47,111 nucleotides of DNA, from positions 1 to 47,111 of the forward strand of contig CALCCA010000078.1 in assembly GCA_937899725.1 (NCBI GenBank), written 5' to 3'. Below the pieces are notes generated by a model, which was given only the letters and a program-made list of their open reading frames with translations, was not told the DNA's origin and did not search any database. Below, piece by piece: positions 1-7,012 of the stretch. Made by a program: the position numbers and the translations under genes. This DNA comes from an uncultured Halomicronema sp. (GTDB lineage Bacteria > Cyanobacteriota > Cyanobacteriia > Phormidesmidales > Phormidesmidaceae). The stretch's first letter is position 1. Each line of letters begins with the position of its first letter.

Positions 1-515
1 ATTTGACCTTGCAATTGCTGTTGTTATTGTTACAGGTTCATCGTCAAGTCAAGCTCTCGACCCTCGCCAGTGTCTTTCCCCAACCCATCCATTATCAGAG
101 TCGTAAACGGAACTTACAGCGGTTTTTAGCGCTGCCCCAAATGACGGTCAAAGCGCTGTGGTTTCCGCTGATGAAGGATTGGCTTCGTCAAGTGCAAACG
201 GGCCGGGGGATGAATCGGGAGCAACGCCGACGACTGAGGCGGCTGAAGCATCACAAATGGGGCGATTGGCTGCTGGCGATCGACCGCACCCAATGGCAAG
301 ACCACAATATCTTTATGGTGTCCTTAGTCTGGGGCACCCATGCCCTCCCACTCTATTGGGAGACCTTAAACCAACTTGGAAACAGTAACCTGACCACCCA
401 AAAACGTCTTTTGAAAGCGGTGTTGCCTCTCTTCCAGAAGTATCCGGTGCTGGTGCTCGGAGACCGGGAGTTCCATCGTCCAAAACTGGCTGAGTGGCTA
501 GACTCACGAGGCCTT
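1..515 (+). pseudogene. IS4-type transposase, truncated fragment
   Basis: The reading frame is open from the window edge and ends at 548, but recognisable transposase sequence stops near 513. It carries the IS4-type catalytic neighbourhoods: LAIDRTQW (first Asp, about residue 93 of the visible part) and VLGDREFH (second Asp, about residue 152). The C-terminal part with the catalytic Glu is missing, and the last codons before the stop are unrelated and run into the terminal repeat of the next element. The true start may lie upstream of the window; the first start-like codon here is TTG at 3. The break coincides with the left end of the ISKra4-type element, so insertion or deletion there probably killed the gene. 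No continuation was recognised after 1368. Confidence 0.75.
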
Positions 516-535
516 GCCTTGAGTGCATCCCAGTT
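516..535 (+). repeat. left terminal inverted repeat of ISKra4-type element
   Basis: Its reverse complement matches 1349-1368 at 16 of 20 positions. The shared core is ACTGGG-N-TGCACTC. Confidence 0.6.
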
Positions 536-617
536 ATGCAATGAGTAATAATGCTTACTCTCGGATAATGGCCTGAGCAGGAAGCTTTAGTGAGTTCATC
601 TCTTATCGGTTACCCCC

Positions 618-1339
618 ATGGATGTCTCTAAGGAAGCCCGTCTTAAAGCCCTGACTGAGGAGATCGCAGCGTTGCTCTATGAGGAAACTGACCCCGAAGC
701 AGTCAAGACGTTGGAAGGGATCGAGAAAGCGGTGCGTGGACACTTGCTAGAGCATGTGGGACCAGCCATCGGGAATTTTTCATCCGTGAATGGCGCGATG
801 ATAAAGCGGTCAACCGACACCAATGCGGTGTTAATGCCTACTTTCGAGCGAATGAGCGCCTAGTCGACTGGGTGAACCAGCAACCGCTCGCCTCGCCGTT
901 GGTCTGTCTGGGCGATGGTCATGATGGCATTTGGAAGCTGTTTGCCCAACTCGACGGGGCGATCCAGCGGCTGGAGATCCTGGACTGGTACCACCTGATT
1001 GAGAATCTCGGTCAAGTCGGCGGTTCGTCACAGCGCCTCGACGCCGTGGAAGCCAAGCTGTGGAACGCTGATGTCGAGAGTGCCGTCGCCTTATTCGAGG
1101 ACTGGCACCATGAGCGCGTAGAGCGATTCATCGCTTATCTGGCCAAACACCGACACCGCATCGTCAACTACCGTTATTACCAGGCTGAGGGCATTTCGAT
1201 TGGCTCCGGTGAGATTGAGTCAACCGTCAAGCAGATTGGACGACGGGTCAAAATCTCCGGGGCTCAGTGGCATGAGGATAATGTGCCACAGGTGCTGTGG
1301 CAGCGCTGTGCTTATCTCAATGGGAAATTCTCGTCGTGA
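618..1339 (+). pseudogene. ISKra4-type transposase with internal deletion and frameshift
   Basis: The N-terminal piece (618 to about 778) starts MDVSKEARLKAL, typical of the family. The remainder is readable in another frame from about 777, beginning FFIREWRDDKAVN, through the annotatable open piece 872-1339. The junction at about 776-780 lies in a T-run; it joins the N-terminal segment straight to the catalytic half, so a central block including the expected first catalytic Asp region is gone. The downstream half keeps GDGHDGIWKLF (Asp) and SIGSGEIES (Glu). Total coding length is about 240 codons, clearly shorter than I expect for the family. It is therefore an inactive deletion derivative. 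Confidence 0.7.
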
Positions 1340-1348
1340 GTCCTGCAA

Positions 1349-1368
1349 GACTGGGTTGCACTCGATGC
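1349..1368 (+). repeat. right terminal inverted repeat of ISKra4-type element
   Basis: It pairs with 516-535 at 16 of 20 positions and lies 10 bases after the stop codon of the transposase remnant. Confidence 0.6.
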
Positions 1369-1698
1369 AGTTTCTCTTGATTGAGAGATCACTACAAATT
1401 TGAAGACGAGCGGGTATACAGGCGCAAAGTCGAGCTATTCACGATCGTCTATCTGCCCTCAGTCCCTCCGCCCATAAACCTGAACGCTGGTTGACCCAGA
1501 AGTTTCCGCTCTCATCAGTTGGGTGAGTTGCCGCATGCCTGAATGCACCCGCAGCGAACATTCTCGGCAAATCGACGCGATCCGAGACAGGAGCTTGGTA
1601 TTTTCCCAACCTGAAAATTTTTTCAGCCTAGATTCAGGTAGCGAACGGTACAACTTGCGACGCTCAGAACATGTCAACCGTTCAAACACACCTGAACC
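1369..1698 (+). promoter_or_regulatory. gene-free leader with repeated ACCTGAA heptamer
   Basis: No gene is seen in these 330 bases. The heptamer ACCTGAA occurs at 1478-1484, 1609-1615 and 1690-1696, and as its reverse complement at 1633-1639. The second and third form an inverted pair (arms 1609-1615 and 1633-1639). Overlapping the first arm is a short palindrome at 1611-1626 (CTGAAAA, 2-base loop, TTTTCAG). Their position just upstream of the NADH dehydrogenase start suggests an operator or promoter region, but no -10/-35 pair can be assigned with confidence. Confidence 0.3.
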
Positions 1699-3024
1699 AT
1701 GCAAACAGTCTCAAATCCCCCCCGGGTCGTTGTTGCCGGTGCTGGCTTTGGCGGTATGCAAGCGGCTCAGTCTCTCGCCCAGAGTGGGGCCGAGGTCTTG
1801 CTCATCGATCGCCATAACTACAACACGTTCGTGCCGCTGCTATATCAGGTAGCGGCTGCCCAAATTGCGCCCGAGAGCATCGCCTATCCGCTGCGGACGG
1901 TGCTGCGTCGGGCACCGCGCACTCGATTTTTGATGGCGACTGTCCAGAGCATCGACTTTGCCCACCAAGTGGTCGAAACTGACGATCAAGTCATTCCCTA
2001 TGACTATCTGGTGCTGGCCACCGGCAGCCAGACCCAGTTTTTGGGTGTCCCCGGCGCGGTGGAGCACGCCTTTCCATTGCGGACGTTAGCCCAGGCGACG
2101 GCGCTACGCAACCACATTCTGCAGCAGTTTGAGCAAGCCACTCGCGAGCGTGACCCACAGCGGCGGCAGCAGTTGCTGACCTTCGTTATCGTGGGCGGCG
2201 GCCCCACCGGTGTCGAGATGGCGGGCACCCTGGTGGAACTCAAGCGTGCCGTTCGTCGCGACTATCCCGGCCTAAGCTGGCAGGAGATGCAGATCATTCT
2301 GGTGCAGTCGGGGGATAATCTCCTGGTGAATCTGCCTGATCGCCTGGGTCGCTACACCACTCGCAAGCTGCGTCAGCTGGGCGTTAAGGTTCATTTTAAA
2401 ACGCGGGTGAGTCGGGTAACTGAGCAGACCGTTGAGTTTCAAGATGGCTCAGTCCTGCCTGCTGAAACGGTCGTCTGGGCCGCCGGACTCGAAGCCGCTA
2501 TGCCAGCAGCAACAGCGAGCCTAGCGACTGCACGCAAAGGCAAACTATGGGTCCGACCAACGCTGCAACTAATTGACTACGACACCGTGTATGCGATCGG
2601 TGATTTGGCCCAGGCCGAGCAGAACGGCAAACCCCTGACGGGAGTCGCCCCCGAAGCGTTACAGCAGGGGGTGGCGGTGGCGTGCAATATTCGCCGCCAA
2701 CTGCGGGGCAAAGCACCGACAGCCTTCAGCTATCTAAATAAAGGCCGCCTCGCCATCATTGGTGGCTATGCCGGAGTCGGCAAAGTTGGCCCCGTTTTGT
2801 TGACCGGATTTTTGCCCTGGCTGATGTGGCTTAGCGTGCATCTAGTGTATTTGCCGGGAGTGTGGAATCGCCTAGCGGTGCTGCTGAACTGGCTGCATGG
2901 TTATAGCCGAGGCGATCGTGCCATTCGCGTCATTCTGCCTGCGCCAGGAATAGCTAACCCCATGTCTGCTGGGGCTCAGGGCGATCGCCCTTGGCTACTG
3001 ACCAAATCAACTAGCCATTTCTAG
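1699..3024 (+). CDS. ndh: type-II NAD(P)H dehydrogenase (NDH-2)
   Basis: This is a single-subunit, non-proton-pumping flavoprotein that oxidises NAD(P)H and reduces quinone at the membrane surface. The N-terminal FAD-binding Rossmann fold has VVVAGAGFGG (residues 10-19). The NADH-binding fold has FVIVGGGPTGVE (about 162-173). YAIGDLAQ in the C-terminal half is the second FAD motif. The final third has an amphipathic, membrane-associating look (after PGVWNRLAV). At 441 residues the length is normal for NDH-2. The ATG at 1699 starts just before the FAD fold; no strong ribosome site precedes it. A DoxX gene and a two-component pair follow on the same strand, suggesting a redox-related locus. Which cyanobacterial subclass (NdbA, B or C) it belongs to cannot be told from motifs alone. 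Confidence 0.9.
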   Translation: MQTVSNPPRVVVAGAGFGGMQAAQSLAQSGAEVLLIDRHNYNTFVPLLYQVAAAQIAPESIAYPLRTVLRRAPRTRFLMATVQSIDFAHQVVETDDQVIPYDYLVLATGSQTQFLGVPGAVEHAFPLRTLAQATALRNHILQQFEQATRERDPQRRQQLLTFVIVGGGPTGVEMAGTLVELKRAVRRDYPGLSWQEMQIILVQSGDNLLVNLPDRLGRYTTRKLRQLGVKVHFKTRVSRVTEQTVEFQDGSVLPAETVVWAAGLEAAMPAATASLATARKGKLWVRPTLQLIDYDTVYAIGDLAQAEQNGKPLTGVAPEALQQGVAVACNIRRQLRGKAPTAFSYLNKGRLAIIGGYAGVGKVGPVLLTGFLPWLMWLSVHLVYLPGVWNRLAVLLNWLHGYSRGDRAIRVILPAPGIANPMSAGAQGDRPWLLTKSTSHF

Positions 3025-3028
3025 AGCC

Positions 3029-3061
3029 GGCTGATATTAACGCTAATCAGCCCAATGTTTT
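3029..3061 (+). terminator. possible hairpin terminator after NDH-2
   Basis: GGCTGAT (3029-3035) pairs with ATCAGCC (3046-3052) around a 10-base loop, followed within a few bases by TTTT. The stem is short, so termination may be partial. Confidence 0.35.
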
Positions 3062-3152
3062 CCTGACTTCCTGGCCTGAGTTATTTTTCATCCCTGACCT
3101 TTGCGGTCAACCGGTCTGTTCATTCACCTGCGTAAATTAGGAGAAAATTCTC

Positions 3153-3578
3153 ATGATTCTGCAAAAGTACATTCCTCTGCTGGCTCGCACCGCGATCGCA
3201 GTCATTTTTCTGCATAGCAGCATCGGCAAAATTTCAGATTTTGCGGGTCTTCAGCAGCAGATTGCTGGGGCGGGCCTGCCGTTGGCAGCGCTCGTGGCCA
3301 TATTCACCGTGGCCTTTCAATTGCTTGGCAGCCTGTCGCTGATTGTGGGCTTCAAAGCCCGTATTGGCGCTGGCTTGCTGCTGGCGTTCCTCATCCCCGC
3401 AACCCTGGTGTTTCACAACCCCATCGTGGATCCGACCCAGATGACTCAGTTCCTGAAAAATCTGGCCATCATTGGTGGCCTGTTGATGGTGGTCACCTAC
3501 GGCTCAGGGCCGGTCAGCCTCGACCGACCGACTAGCAGCACTACCCCTGCCGCCTACTCTGAGGAATCGGTACGATGA
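3153..3578 (+). CDS. DoxX family membrane protein
   Basis: The 141-residue hydrophobic protein has four predicted membrane segments, the size and layout of DoxX/SURF4-like proteins. Signature-like stretches include ARTAIAVIFLHSSIGK near the N-terminus and a conserved LGSLSLIVG after the second segment. DoxX relatives are often linked to oxidative or thiol stress, and some act with quinone-linked oxidoreductases; the NDH-2 just upstream fits this, as inference. AGGAGA at 3139-3144 gives a good ribosome site 8 bases before the ATG. The stop overlaps the start of the next gene by 4 bases (ATGA), indicating translational coupling with the kinase. Confidence 0.85.
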   Translation: MILQKYIPLLARTAIAVIFLHSSIGKISDFAGLQQQIAGAGLPLAALVAIFTVAFQLLGSLSLIVGFKARIGAGLLLAFLIPATLVFHNPIVDPTQMTQFLKNLAIIGGLLMVVTYGSGPVSLDRPTSSTTPAAYSEESVR

Positions 3579-5053
3579 AACGAGTAACGGAGTGGCTGAT
3601 GTCTTTTCGTAACTTTCGCACGCGACTCTTAGCCTGGTATTTCCTGCTGGCCGTCTCGACGACTGTCATGGCGACTTGGGTGACTCGGCAAATCTATTGC
3701 GATCGCTTGTACGAGCAAGCAGAAGCCGCTCTGGCCGAAGAGGTGACCCGATTTCAGCAAGCGGCCGAGCCCCTGACTGCTCGGCGGCCCACCGAGCCAG
3801 AGATCACCGCTTTGTTTGACCAGATGGTGGCCGCCCATGTGCCCGCTGAGGATGAATGGGTGGCCACCTTTGTGGACGGTGAGTTGTATCGCGCGAGCGG
3901 GCCGCTGCCCGATTGGTTGGTGCGCGACCCTGACTTAGTCACCCGCTGGGCCAACCTGTCAGCACCGCAGCAGCAGCGCCTAGAAGGGGCCGATCACAAC
4001 GTCGTCTACGCTGCCGAGCCGCTGATCATTGGCAATGAGGTTGAAGGCATTTTCATTGCGGTCGAAGATAAAACGACCGCCTACCAGTCAGGCACGGCGG
4101 CCATTCGACTGGTGCTTAAGGTGTCGGTCGCCGTGCTGGGCAGCTTCTTTGTCATTGCCTGGGTCACGGCCGGCCGGCTGCTCCGCCCCCTGCATTTGAT
4201 GAACCGCACGGCACGCCAAATTACCGAATCGGATATGAGTCAGCGGATTCCCCTGCAGGGGAAGGACGAAATCACCGCCGTCGCGGCGACCTTCAACGAC
4301 ATGCTAGATCGGCTGCAGGGGGCTTTTGATGGGCAGCAGGAGTTTCTCAAAGATGTCAGTCATGAGTTGCGTACGCCGATTACGGTGATTCAGGGTCAGC
4401 TAGAAACCCTGGCCTACCGCCCGGAAAAACAGGCGGAAACCATTGCGCTGATGACCAATGAACTGCAGCAGATGAATCGGTTGGTCAATGACCTGCTACT
4501 GCTAACGAAAGCCGAGCGGCCCGATTTCCTCATCTTGAAACCGGAGGATTTGGACTGGCTGACCGAGGAACTATACCTAAAGGCGCGATCGCTCACCCCA
4601 GAGCGCGACTGGCGACTAGAGACTAAGGGTCTGTATCCAGCGACGTTAGACCGCCAGCGCTTTTCTCAAGCAGTAATGAACCTGGTGCAAAATGCCCTGC
4701 GGCATACCCAGCCCGGAGACCCCATCGCCCTGGGCTCCGCCATAGATGGCGACTATCTGCGATTTTGGGTGCGCGATACCGGCGAGGGCATTGCCCCAGC
4801 TGACCAGCAGCAAATTTTTGAGCGGTTTGCCCGCGCCACCAATAATGATCAACCGTTTGAAGGGGCAGGCCTGGGGCTCGCCATCGTTAGCGCGATCGTT
4901 GAGGCCCACAGCGGGCGGGTGGAACTGGCCAGTGAACTGGGTCAGGGTGCTACCTTTACGCTCATTCTGCCGCTCGATCCCGCAGTTTATCCATCGGCAA
5001 CTCTGCAGTATGAATCGCATTCTGATCGCGGAAGACAACCCACACATCGTTGA
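3575..5053 (+). CDS. membrane sensor histidine kinase (HAMP-HisKA-HATPase)
   Basis: The protein autophosphorylates in response to an unknown signal and passes phosphate to the response regulator encoded next. There is a membrane segment at about 18-36 and a periplasmic sensor region of about 140 residues with no recognised domain. A second segment at 178-199 is followed by a HAMP linker (about 200-250), the H-box FLKDVSHELRTPIT with His263, the N-box around Asn373, the G1 motif VRDTGEGI (399-406), the F-box IFERF (414-418) and the G2 motif GAGLGLAIV (430-438). All catalytic boxes are intact. It overlaps doxX by 4 bases at its start and the regulator gene by 44 bases at its end. Confidence 0.92.
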   Translation: MKRVTEWLMSFRNFRTRLLAWYFLLAVSTTVMATWVTRQIYCDRLYEQAEAALAEEVTRFQQAAEPLTARRPTEPEITALFDQMVAAHVPAEDEWVATFVDGELYRASGPLPDWLVRDPDLVTRWANLSAPQQQRLEGADHNVVYAAEPLIIGNEVEGIFIAVEDKTTAYQSGTAAIRLVLKVSVAVLGSFFVIAWVTAGRLLRPLHLMNRTARQITESDMSQRIPLQGKDEITAVAATFNDMLDRLQGAFDGQQEFLKDVSHELRTPITVIQGQLETLAYRPEKQAETIALMTNELQQMNRLVNDLLLLTKAERPDFLILKPEDLDWLTEELYLKARSLTPERDWRLETKGLYPATLDRQRFSQAVMNLVQNALRHTQPGDPIALGSAIDGDYLRFWVRDTGEGIAPADQQQIFERFARATNNDQPFEGAGLGLAIVSAIVEAHSGRVELASELGQGATFTLILPLDPAVYPSATLQYESHSDRGRQPTHR

Positions 5054-5681
5054 CTTTCTCCAAGCGGGGCTCAAGGCCCATGGCTTCACCACTTTAGTCG
5101 TCGAAGATGGCTATCGAGCCGCAGAGCTAGCGCGGGGCGATGATTTTGACCTACTCATTCTCGACTTAGGCTTACCCGGCCAGGATGGTCTGAAGGTGCT
5201 GCAGGCGGTGCGGGGGCAGGGAGAGTGCCTGCCCATCATCGTCCTCACCGCGCGAGATGGCGTTGACGACACGGTGACGGCGCTGGAAGGGGGGGCCAAC
5301 GACTACATGACTAAACCCTTTCGCTTTGAAGAGTTACTGGCTCGCATCAAAGTCCAGCTCCGCGATCGCCGTCCTGCCTATGCCAGCCCCTCAGAAACCC
5401 GTTTAGAGGTGGGTCACTTATCGCTCGATTTGCTGACGCGGCAAGCCTGGGTAGAGGGCCGCCTGGTGGAACTGTCGGCCAAAGAGTTCGTCCTGGCCGA
5501 GGTGCTGCTTCGACATCCCATGCAGGTGATGAGTAAGGAGCAATTGCTCAACCGGGTCTGGGGCTACGACTATGATCCCGGCTCTAACATTATCGAAGTC
5601 TATATCCGCCATCTGCGGCGTAAGTTAGGAAATGATGCGATCGAAACAGTGAGAGGTATGGGCTATCGGCTGCGTAGCTAG
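5010..5681 (+). CDS. OmpR/PhoB-type response regulator
   Basis: This 223-residue DNA-binding regulator is the likely partner of the kinase just upstream. The start is the ATG at 5010 (MNRILIAEDN): the frame is open further upstream but only as kinase antisense-frame sequence, and the receiver fold begins exactly here. The receiver domain carries Glu8/Asp9, phosphoacceptor Asp52 in LILDLGLPG, Thr80 and Lys102 in MTKPF. The C-terminal winged helix ends with the recognition region YIRHLRRKLG and GMGYRLRS. The 44-base overlap with the kinase gene implies tight coupling. Targets are unknown; NDH-2 and doxX upstream are natural candidates. Confidence 0.93.
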   Translation: MNRILIAEDNPHIVDFLQAGLKAHGFTTLVVEDGYRAAELARGDDFDLLILDLGLPGQDGLKVLQAVRGQGECLPIIVLTARDGVDDTVTALEGGANDYMTKPFRFEELLARIKVQLRDRRPAYASPSETRLEVGHLSLDLLTRQAWVEGRLVELSAKEFVLAEVLLRHPMQVMSKEQLLNRVWGYDYDPGSNIIEVYIRHLRRKLGNDAIETVRGMGYRLRS

Positions 5682-5789
5682 AGGCCGCTTCATATCCGCT
5701 GAGCGATCGCCCGCCACTGCCGCCGGTCTTACCAGGATGGACTGGCGGCTAAAACAGCGCCCTGCTGGTTACATTGGACAACCGCTCGA

Positions 5790-5918
5790 TCATCGCCTGC
5801 GCGACTCGCTGTAAACGATGGCCGGCACACCGCCAGTCACGTAGTACGGAATATCTGCGGCGGCAAAAATCTGGTGCCGGTCTGCCGCGAGCTGCATTGG
5901 ATCTTGAATCCACGACAT
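5790..5918 (-). pseudogene. nucleotidyltransferase-like N-terminal remnant
   Basis: The minus-strand ORF reads 42 codons from an ATG at 5918 that has a strong ribosome site (AGGAGG, 5926-5931) 7 bases upstream. Its sequence holds ADIPYYVTGGVPAIVYSE, which resembles the start of stand-alone nucleotidyltransferases (usual pattern YVTGGVAAIAYGEPR followed by TRDLD). The frame stops exactly where the catalytic DxD segment should follow, so this is a truncated remnant. The good ribosome site suggests it was a real gene until recently. The family assignment rests on one motif. Confidence 0.45.
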
Positions 5919-5956
5919 CTCTGACCCTCCTGGCACATCATCAGCAAGGCAGTGCT

Positions 5957-6057
5957 CTATCGGTAAACCAGCAAATACTCGAACAGTGACTCATCCACCC
6001 CTAAGTCTTCGTGACGATACGCTGGAATCGGGCTCCCTCTCGGGAACCACTCACACG
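5957..6057 (-). pseudogene. 3' end of an unidentified gene upstream of the nucleotidyltransferase remnant
   Basis: On the minus strand a frame ending at 5957 reads HEDLGVDESLFEYLLVYR then stop. It has no start codon of its own because its 5' side is occupied by the IS1-type remnant. The protein-like composition and its position 38 bases before the next start suggest it was the first gene of a two-gene unit. The family is not recognised. Confidence 0.3.
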
Positions 6058-6473
6058 ACTAATCCAGTAGCGCCTCTCTCGTTCTAGTGAGATCGCTGTT
6101 TACCCCTCGCTTTCATGGGCTGGGCGGGTGCGTTCGACTTTGGTGTAAAGTTCGTCGCTTTCTACCGTCACCGAGGCGGCGGTGACAACTGTTTAGCTTG
6201 CGTCGCCAAGCGAGCCTCCCAGGTGCGAATGCTGTTACGGGCTTGACTCACCACTCGCCCGGTAGCTCTGATACCCAGTCCTTCGCTGCTCGCTTGCCGC
6301 GCTATCTCGACGACCGCAGTCGGTGTCCTCAGTCGATGCATGGGAGTTCCTGCCCGCGCGTCAAACCGTTTCTGACAAACTTTACAGCGATAGTACTGAA
6401 CGGGCTCACCAGATTTGAGTTGACGCACACCGTTCTTCAATAGCTGTTCACTGCCACATTGAGGACATTGCAT
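6058..6473 (-). pseudogene. IS1-type transposase, frameshifted and interrupted
   Basis: The intact 5' part (6473 to 6168) encodes a zinc-ribbon start MQCPQCGSEQLLKNG with a second pair CKVCQK, followed by a helix-turn-helix-like segment, as in InsA-type proteins. Past a frameshift at about 6170-6180 the reading continues as TVESDELYTKVERTRPAHE, the first catalytic Asp region of IS1-type DDE transposases. A TAA at 6099-6101 then stands where TGG is expected, and the frame carries on as AISLERERRYWIS before homology fades near 6058. Two lesions plus loss of the remaining catalytic residues make it inactive. No terminal repeats were identified. Confidence 0.65.
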
Positions 6474-6719
6474 CTTAAGAAGCTGAAATCATCTCTAGTT
6501 ATAGTATTCAGCTTTCCTCACTATGGCTGACCAGTGCCCAAATAACGGCTCACGGGAGGGAGAAAGTCAAGAAAGCTTGTGGTTGAGGCCGCAACCACGG
6601 TGGGCCACGTTAAACAATGTCACGGTGAGACAGGGATTCCTTAAGGCTTCCAAAAGTTCGCGGCCTAATGCTGCAGAAGCTCAGTATTGTGTACGTCGAA
6701 CATATCATCGTGGTTGGTT

Positions 6720-6935
6720 ATGACCGTTTCTAAAGATCGATCGCTGCCGGCTCGTCAAGGGGCGATCGCACCAGAATATCTCGAAGCCTATGCTGAAGCC
6801 GATGCCCAAACCGGTCAGCCGAATCCCCGTTTTAAGCAGTCCTCGATTTATACCAGCCGGTACCTCACGATTCGCACTGAGCTAGTGGGCAGCGAAGCAC
6901 TCAGCGATGCTGAACTTGACCTCATGATCTTTTGA
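6720..6935 (+). CDS. small hypothetical protein
   Basis: A 71-residue ORF from the ATG at 6720 (MTVSKDRSLPARQG). The C-terminal half (SSIYTSRYLTIRTELVG, then an acidic end finishing LDLMIF) looks like a real soluble protein, and no competing gene lies opposite. There are no membrane segments or Cys motifs. I do not recognise the family. The frame extends upstream to a TTG at 6687, but that extension has poor composition. A hairpin with 7-base arms (6579-6585 with 6592-6598) lies upstream, in otherwise featureless DNA between 6474 and 6719. Confidence 0.45.
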   Translation: MTVSKDRSLPARQGAIAPEYLEAYAEADAQTGQPNPRFKQSSIYTSRYLTIRTELVGSEALSDAELDLMIF

Positions 6936-7012
6936 GCCCCAGCTCCCCCTGTGAGTTGCCCACTTGGGAGGCTGACAGTCTGTGGTTTGATCGGTTGGGC
7001 AAATGCCCGGTT

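Larger units (their letters stand above)
516..1368 (+). mobile_element. ISKra4-family insertion sequence, internally deleted
   Basis: The element is bounded by imperfect terminal inverted repeats at 516-535 and 1349-1368, which match at 16 of 20 positions when one is reverse complemented. Between them lie the N-terminal and C-terminal parts of one ISKra4-type transposase with the middle missing. No clear target-site duplication is visible at the borders, so one end may have been rearranged. It sits directly against the broken IS4-type transposase. It is presumably immobile unless a full-length copy elsewhere in the genome supplies transposase. Confidence 0.7.

Noticed and set aside
5774-5989. 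71-codon plus-strand frame
   Set aside because: The opposite strand carries a better explanation: a nucleotidyltransferase-like remnant with a strong ribosome site.
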